Assembly: GCA_030747175.1 (NCBI GenBank)
Contig: JASLLE010000021.1
Span: 1-36,632, forward strand
DNA from: Dehalococcoidia bacterium
GTDB taxonomy: Bacteria > Chloroflexota > Dehalococcoidia > Lucifugimonadales > Lucifugimonadaceae
Reading direction: 5' to 3'
Length of the DNA stretch: 36,632 bases
Numbering within the stretch: the stretch's first letter is position 1; each line of letters opens with the position of its first letter. A program made the position numbers and the translations under genes. A model generated the notes under the pieces. The model was not told the DNA's origin. It did no database searches and was given only the letters and a program-made list of their open reading frames with translations. Shown here one piece after another: positions 32,147 through 36,632 of the stretch.

Positions 32147-33157
32147 GTGAGTAATCCCAGGCCACTTCGGCTGACGGCGGCCGACCGTGAGCGCGCGAAG
32201 AGATCCCGAGGCCGCGGAGATACCGTCGTGTCGCAGGCCACTGCTGCCGACGCACCTGAAGTTGCCCCAGCCGTTCAGCCGCGCCCACTTCGGCTGACGG
32301 CGGCCGACCGTGAGAGCGCGAAGAAATCTCGAGGCCGGGGAGAAGCCGTCGTATCGCAGGCCCCTGCCGCTGCCACGCCCGAAGTTGCGCCCGCCGTTCA
32401 GCCGCGGCCGCTTCGGCTGACGGCGGCTGACCGTGAACGCGCGAAGAAGTCTGGCGGCGGCGGGAATACCGTCGTGTCGCGGACCCCTGCGGCTGCCACA
32501 CCTGAAGTTGTGCCCGCCGTTCAGCCGCGGCCACTTCGAATGACGGCGGCTGATCGTGAACGAGCGCGTAAACCTCCGGTTCATGAAAACCGGATAGCGA
32601 TGTCGGCCACATCGGTGGTCCTCGTCGGCCCCCTGCAATGGCGTGTCGCCGTTGATGGCGTGCTCGCAGGGGCGGAAAACCTCGCCGTGGCCGCTGACGT
32701 GGAGGGAGATCCGAAAGAGGTAGATATCCACAGCATCCCGCAGGGCGATGTTGTGCTGATAGCGGTGGACGGCGAACGGCCGAACTACGCCATCGAATTC
32801 GCCATGCGGTTGCAGGCCAAAGACAGGGGCACCGGAATCGCCCTGGTGTTGCCGGGCATGAGTAATACGAAACTGCGAACATTTCACACTTACGGCGGTA
32901 GCTGGTCGCTGATCTCCGCCGCTGCAGGCGGTGACAGGGCACGTCTCGGAGCCGTCCTTGAATCAGCCGGCCGGGGCATTCCCTGGGGCGACCCGATAAT
33001 CACGCGGCTGCTCAACGCGTTTGAACACGGAACTGCTGACTTCGATCAAGAGTACGATGACAGCCAGATCAGCGAATACGTGGAACATAGCCACAAGTCC
33101 TCCCCTGGTTCGGTCGACCCTGAACAAGGCAGTACACGCTACGATTCAATCTCCTGA
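32147..33157 (+). CDS. Repeat-bearing receiver-like protein of unknown function
   Basis: 336 residues starting at GTG. Residues 5-127 are three 41-residue repeats, each beginning RPLRLTAADRE and ending PAVQP, followed by a 16-residue partial fourth. Each repeat has a short basic helix-like part (TAADRERAKKS) and a Pro/Ala/Val linker. Residues about 150-285 form a receiver-like domain similar to the protein at 31398. VVLVGP opens it, DVVLIAVD has Ala where the phospho-Asp would be, and LQAKDRGTGIALVLPG and GSWSLIS follow. An acidic, His/Ser-rich tail ends the protein. The repeats suggest multivalent binding to nucleic acid, membrane or a partner protein. It converges with, and overlaps by 12 bp, the thioesterase gene. 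Confidence 0.75.
   Translation: MSNPRPLRLTAADRERAKRSRGRGDTVVSQATAADAPEVAPAVQPRPLRLTAADRESAKKSRGRGEAVVSQAPAAATPEVAPAVQPRPLRLTAADRERAKKSGGGGNTVVSRTPAAATPEVVPAVQPRPLRMTAADRERARKPPVHENRIAMSATSVVLVGPLQWRVAVDGVLAGAENLAVAADVEGDPKEVDIHSIPQGDVVLIAVDGERPNYAIEFAMRLQAKDRGTGIALVLPGMSNTKLRTFHTYGGSWSLISAAAGGDRARLGAVLESAGRGIPWGDPIITRLLNAFEHGTADFDQEYDDSQISEYVEHSHKSSPGSVDPEQGSTRYDSIS
32159..32575 (+). repeat. 123-bp tandem repeat, 3.4 copies, in frame
   Basis: Unit starts are 32159, 32282, 32405 and a partial copy at 32528. Each unit encodes 41 residues, so copy-number change would keep the frame. The starts of the units are the best conserved in both DNA and protein, while the middles vary (RSRGRGD, KSRGRGE, KSGGGGN). 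Confidence 0.9.
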
Positions 33158-33676
33158 AAAGATCCCGGCAGGGCTGGCCCACGCGCCCGGCACTTTTACC
33201 GCCGTGACCTGCGCCTCAGCGGTGACGGCGCCGGAACTGTCCACAACGGTCAACTCGAGCTCTGTGCGACGGTCGGCAGCTTCGGCGATAGTGGCGCGCA
33301 CCGTCAGGTCTCCGCTCAGGCGTGAAGGCGCTTTGTAACTGATCTGCAGTGAACCGGTGGCGTAGAGGATCGGTTCGCCATCGTCTCCGATGTCCCTGTC
33401 GGCCCGCCTGTATCCATCGGCCATCGCGGTGCATATCGCATGGCAATCGATCACCGCAGCGATCACGCCGCCGTTGACGACATCCGGCGGATAGGCGGAG
33501 TGGTGCGCGGCGGGCGTAAATTCACAGATCGACGCTGCCGAATCGGACGGATCCCAGCTGCTACGAATGCCGAGACCTTCCGGGTTGTCCGCGCCACATC
33601 CAAAACAGTGGTTGAAGCGCATCGAAGTCTGGAAGAACAAGTCGATGTTGTTGTCGTCTGGCTGCCCGGTCCCCAT
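33146..33676 (-). CDS. PaaI-like hotdog-fold acyl-CoA thioesterase
   Basis: 176-residue hotdog protein, probably hydrolysing an acyl- or aryl-CoA. FNHCFGCGADNPEGLGI is the characteristic N-terminal motif of one PaaI/4HBT subgroup. DVVNGGVIAAVIDCHAICTA contains the catalytic-type Asn/Gly-Gly and the central helix with Asp. LYATGSLQISYKAPSRL and LTVRATI form the later strands. The frame opens at 33709, but the ATG at 33676 has GGAGGA 7 bases upstream and is preferred. It could release CoA from products of the thiolase-like pathway, though it is not linked to it. Its 3' end overlaps the opposing gene by 12 bp. Confidence 0.9.
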   Translation of the reverse strand: MGTGQPDDNNIDLFFQTSMRFNHCFGCGADNPEGLGIRSSWDPSDSAASICEFTPAAHHSAYPPDVVNGGVIAAVIDCHAICTAMADGYRRADRDIGDDGEPILYATGSLQISYKAPSRLSGDLTVRATIAEAADRRTELELTVVDSSGAVTAEAQVTAVKVPGAWASPAGIFSGD

Positions 33677-33766
33677 CAAGAAATCCTCCGTGATTGGATG
33701 ATGTGGCATCCGGGTGAAGCATACAACCGTGAATAACTCAGCAGGTTGTACTGGTTGCAGACGCGA

Positions 33767-33793
33767 AAAGATCCGCTCTTAAGGCGGATCTTT
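33767..33793 (-). terminator. Intrinsic terminator, 10-bp stem
   Basis: AAAGATCCGC (33767-33776) pairs perfectly with 33784-33793 across a 7-base loop. Read on the minus strand the stem is followed by TTTTCG, and it lies 34 bp after the small ORF at 33827, so it fits a terminator of that ORF. It also separates it from the thioesterase gene. Confidence 0.7.
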
Positions 33794-33826
33794 GTGCCGG
33801 TCTACTGAATCGAAGTAAACCCGGTG

Positions 33827-34018
33827 TCAGGCGGCTCGGCGCACCGGCGCCGTGGAGATTACCCCCCTCGCCACCAGGCTCCAGAACAGGCTGTCCATCT
33901 TGCCGCCGTCAAGGCGAACGACGCCGTATTGACCCGGCTCAATGGTGACCGATGCCCCCGTGCTATCCGGCACGGCGATCCTCGCAAGGCTCTGATTCTG
34001 GACTATTACCGCGGACAC
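33827..34018 (-). CDS. Small hypothetical protein
   Basis: 63 residues starting at GTG with a GGGGTAGG purine-rich stretch 4 bases upstream. The sequence begins MSAVIVQNQSLARIAVPD and contains IEPGQYGVVRLDGGKMDSLFW, ending in a basic RGVISTAPVRRAA. It resembles small beta-strand proteins but no family is recognised. In its favour are a plausible start, amphipathic patterning and its own terminator; against it are its short length and an overlapping open frame on the other strand. Confidence 0.5.
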   Translation of the reverse strand: MSAVIVQNQSLARIAVPDSTGASVTIEPGQYGVVRLDGGKMDSLFWSLVARGVISTAPVRRAA

Positions 34019-34266
34019 GTCGCCTACCCCTCATTGATGGCACAGGATTATCGGGTTCGTATACAGAAGCCTCGGCCTTAGCCGGACAGGCGTCGAACCC
34101 GTGTATTTACCACGATACCCGGTGATTTCCTCAGCGACATGCGAGACAGCCACCGGCACGCGTTGGGCAAATGGTCAGCCGTGGCGATACGGCGAGCGAT
34201 TGCCCGCGACCCGGACGGCTCACTGGCCTGTTCAGCTGCCGGAAATTGATACGCGGCCCCCGCAGG

Positions 34267-36632
34267 TCATCCGGCTACGCGGCGCCTTCGCCTCCGGCGT
34301 CTCCGGGGTTCACGGCCGGATGTCGGGTCCGGGGCGAGCGTGCGCGTGCCGTTCTTGCCGTTGGCTCGTGCGAGGCCGGCCAGTGAAGGCGACGTTTCGG
34401 CGACCTTCGTGACGGCGCGTTTACGCCTGCGGGCCTTTTTACTTGATCCGGGGGCGTTGGAATCGGCGTCGATTCCGGGTACTTCGGCCAGGTACGTCCC
34501 CGTATGAGATGACCCGACGGATGCAATGAATTCCGGGGTTCCCTGGGCCACGAGCTCCCCGCCGCGTTCGCCGGCGCCCGGTCCCAGGTCGATGATCCAA
34601 TCAGCGTTTTTTATCAGGTCCAGGTGATGCTCGATCAGGATCACCGTGTTGCCGGCATCGACCAGTCGGTGAAGCACACGCATAAGCGCCGCGCAGTCCT
34701 CGAAAGACAGCCCGGTCGTTGGCTCGTCGAGGATGTATATCGTCTGTCCGGTCGAGCGCTTCGACAGCTCGGTCGCCAGCTTGACACGCTGGGCCTCGCC
34801 GCCCGAGAGCGTGGTAGCGGGCTGTCCCAGCCGCATGTACCCGAGTCCCACGTCGACAAGTGTCCGGAGACGGTTCATCACCGGCGGGATGTTCTCAAAG
34901 TGCTCCGAAGCCTCCGTGATTGTCATGTCGAGGACTTCGGCGATGCTCGCCGCCTTGAACTTGATTTCCAGCGCTTCCCGGTTGTAGCGAGCGCCGTCAC
35001 AGACCTCACACGGGACCGTGACATCGGGCAGGAACTGCATCGATATCTGCACATAACCGGCGCCGCTGCACGACTCGCATCTTCCCCCCTTTACGTTGAA
35101 GGAGAAGCGCCCCGGCTTGTACCCGCGGGCACGAGCCTCCGGCATCGTCGCAAACAACTCGCGTATCGGCGTGTACGCGCCCGTGTAGGTCGCGGGATTT
35201 GAACGCGGGGTCCGGCCTATCGCCGACTGGTCTATGTTGACGACCTTGTCGACGTTCTCCAGCCCGACAACCTCTTCATGCTTGCCGGGGCGGTTCTTCG
35301 CCTTGTAGAACGTCTGGGCGAGCTTCTTATGCAGGATCTCGTTGATCAGGCTGCTCTTGCCGGAACCGGACACGCCGGTGATGCACACCAGCTCGCCGAG
35401 GGGAATCTTGACGTCTATGCCCTTGAGATTGTTCTCGGCCGCGCCCCGGATCTCGATGAAAGACCTGCTGCCTTCACGCCGCTTTTCCGGGATCGGGATT
35501 ACCTTGCGGCCCGAGAGATACGCCCCCGTCAGCGAGTCCTCTGACGCCTCGATAGCATCGGCGTCACCCTCGGCGATGATGTGGCCGCCGTGCTCTCCCG
35601 CGCCCGGACCGAGGTCGATTATGTGGTCCGACGCCCGCATCACCGCCTCATCGTGCTCCACGACCAGTACCGTGTTGCCGACATCCCTCAAACGTTTAAG
35701 GGTTGCGATCAATCTGTGATCGTCCAGTGGATGTAGGCCGATCGACGGCTCGTCGCACACGTACAGAACGCCCATCAGCCCGGAGCCGATCTGCGTGGCC
35801 AGCCGGATCCGCTGGCCCTCGCCGCCGGAAAGGGTTGAGGCCGTGCGGTCAAGACTCAGATATTCAAGGCCGACCCTCTCCAGGAAGCTGAGACGGGCCT
35901 CGATTTCCTTGAGGATCTGGTCCGCGATCGCCCCTTCTCGTTCCGTTAGAGGCTCGGTGGCGGGGCCGGCGTTTTCAGAGCCCTTCGGCCACCGCCCGCT
36001 GCGGGCGGCCTCGATCCACTGAAGTGCCCGCTCCACGGACTGCTGCGTCACCTGGATGATGTTCATGCCGAGGACGGTGACGGCCAGCGATTCCGGCTTG
36101 AGCCTGTATCCGGAGCAGGTGACACAGGGCCGCTGTGCCATGTAACGGCCTACCTCGTCACGAACGTTCTGTGATTCGGTGTTCTCGTGCCGCCGTTCCA
36201 GGTGCGGGATCACGCCTTCGTTGCGCATCCGCCAGCGGTAGGAACGGCCGGACTGCGTTGTGTGGATGACGTCGATCCGCTTGTTGTCCTCGCCGTAAAG
36301 AACGGTGTTTTGCTGATCTTCCGTCAACTCTCGGAACGGTATGTTCAGCGAGAAGTCGTAGTGATCGGAGACGGCCTCCATCACGGACAGTCGTTCGGGC
36401 AAAAGCTCGCCGTTTCGTGACCACGGCTCGATCGCGCCGGTGCGTATCGAAAGGTTCTGGTCCGGCACAACGAGGTCCGGGTCCACCTCGAGACGGAAAC
36501 CGAGGCCGGTGCAGGTGGGGCACGCGCCGTACGGCGTGTTGAAGGAGAAGTTGCGCGGCTCCAGCTCCCCGATGCTGAGATCGCAGTGAACGCAGGCGAA
36601 TTTCTCTGAGTAAACGATATCTTCTCCGTCGA
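34267..36632 (-). CDS. uvrA: Excinuclease ABC subunit A, 5' part beyond window
   Basis: DNA damage-recognition ATPase of nucleotide excision repair. The frame stays open to the right edge, where it reads FACVHCDLSIGELEPRNFSF and YGACPTCTGLG (first zinc module). About 787 residues are present, so roughly 230 N-terminal residues including the first Walker A lie outside. Visible parts are CVTCSGYRLKPESL, the ABC signature LSGGEGQRIRLA with VCDEPSIGLH, the second Walker A GVSGSGKSSL, a zinc finger GGRCESCSGAGY/CEVCDG, and the second signature LSGGEAQRVKLA with ILDEPTTGL. After the normal end (HTGTYLAEV) there is an unusual basic tail of about 75 residues, with KKARRRKR and finally nine consecutive Arg. 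An apparent start at 36486 (GTG) is not real. Confidence 0.96.
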   Translation of the reverse strand, partial: DGEDIVYSEKFACVHCDLSIGELEPRNFSFNTPYGACPTCTGLGFRLEVDPDLVVPDQNLSIRTGAIEPWSRNGELLPERLSVMEAVSDHYDFSLNIPFRELTEDQQNTVLYGEDNKRIDVIHTTQSGRSYRWRMRNEGVIPHLERRHENTESQNVRDEVGRYMAQRPCVTCSGYRLKPESLAVTVLGMNIIQVTQQSVERALQWIEAARSGRWPKGSENAGPATEPLTEREGAIADQILKEIEARLSFLERVGLEYLSLDRTASTLSGGEGQRIRLATQIGSGLMGVLYVCDEPSIGLHPLDDHRLIATLKRLRDVGNTVLVVEHDEAVMRASDHIIDLGPGAGEHGGHIIAEGDADAIEASEDSLTGAYLSGRKVIPIPEKRREGSRSFIEIRGAAENNLKGIDVKIPLGELVCITGVSGSGKSSLINEILHKKLAQTFYKAKNRPGKHEEVVGLENVDKVVNIDQSAIGRTPRSNPATYTGAYTPIRELFATMPEARARGYKPGRFSFNVKGGRCESCSGAGYVQISMQFLPDVTVPCEVCDGARYNREALEIKFKAASIAEVLDMTITEASEHFENIPPVMNRLRTLVDVGLGYMRLGQPATTLSGGEAQRVKLATELSKRSTGQTIYILDEPTTGLSFEDCAALMRVLHRLVDAGNTVILIEHHLDLIKNADWIIDLGPGAGERGGELVAQGTPEFIASVGSSHTGTYLAEVPGIDADSNAPGSSKKARRRKRAVTKVAETSPSLAGLARANGKNGTRTLAPDPTSGREPRRRRRRRRRVAG

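Noticed and set aside
32147-33157. Tandem repeat as CRISPR or mobile element
   Set aside because: Units are 123 bp, in frame and coding with no spacers; no cas, transposase or terminal repeats nearby.

Overview
The window looks like chromosome from a moderately GC-rich bacterium with compact gene packing, frequent GTG/TTG starts and overlapping gene ends. The gene mix points to Chloroflexota, most likely a free-living Dehalococcoidia/SAR202-like lineage. It pairs housekeeping genes with expanded catabolic paralogs: enolase-superfamily dehydratases, HpaI-type aldolases, Cys-less thiolase-like proteins with a DUF35 partner, and several MFS carriers. This assignment is inference from gene content; no rRNA or other phylogenetic marker was compared.

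Region 1 (1-6.9 kb) is housekeeping. dnaJ-prmA-rsmE run rightward. They converge on a leftward argF-der-plsY-gpsA cluster with very short gaps and a TGATG overlap.

Region 2 (7.0-12.4 kb) is the most unusual part. A secreted protein (novel lectin-like domain plus predicted beta-propeller) is followed by a Ser/Thr protein kinase reading frame. After one in-frame TAG, that frame continues through a transmembrane helix, a cytochrome c domain (CSACH), a Thr/Pro linker, and a second copy of the same lectin-like domain. Converging on it is an FHA plus winged-helix regulator, the kind of protein expected to read phosphothreonine and bind DNA. Together these suggest a heme-containing sensor kinase, a secreted companion and a phospho-dependent transcription factor. 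In this sequence the kinase is cut from its sensor by the amber codon.

Region 3 (12.6-31 kb) is catabolic and transport. A leftward operon holds an enolase-superfamily enzyme, a NIPSNAP protein, a thiolase-like protein, a DUF35 protein and a second thiolase-like protein about 91% identical to the first. A PIG-L deacetylase is divergent from it. Next come two tandem MFS paralogs with a shared 75-bp leader, a second enolase-superfamily enzyme, a small unknown protein with a Gfo/Idh/MocA oxidoreductase, and an MgtC-PPOX-MFS operon. The last block has a GNAT protein, an FKBP lipoprotein, two tandem HpaI-type aldolases and another large MFS exporter. Sugar-acid-type dehydration followed by retro-aldol cleavage is a reasonable overall reading, but substrates cannot be read from the sequence.

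Region 4 (31-36.6 kb) has two related proteins resembling receiver domains without the phospho-acceptor Asp, one carrying a 41-residue tandem repeat. It also has a PaaI-like thioesterase, a small unknown ORF with its own terminator, and uvrA, which runs off the right edge and ends in a nine-arginine tail. No tRNA, rRNA, CRISPR array, transposase or prophage was seen.
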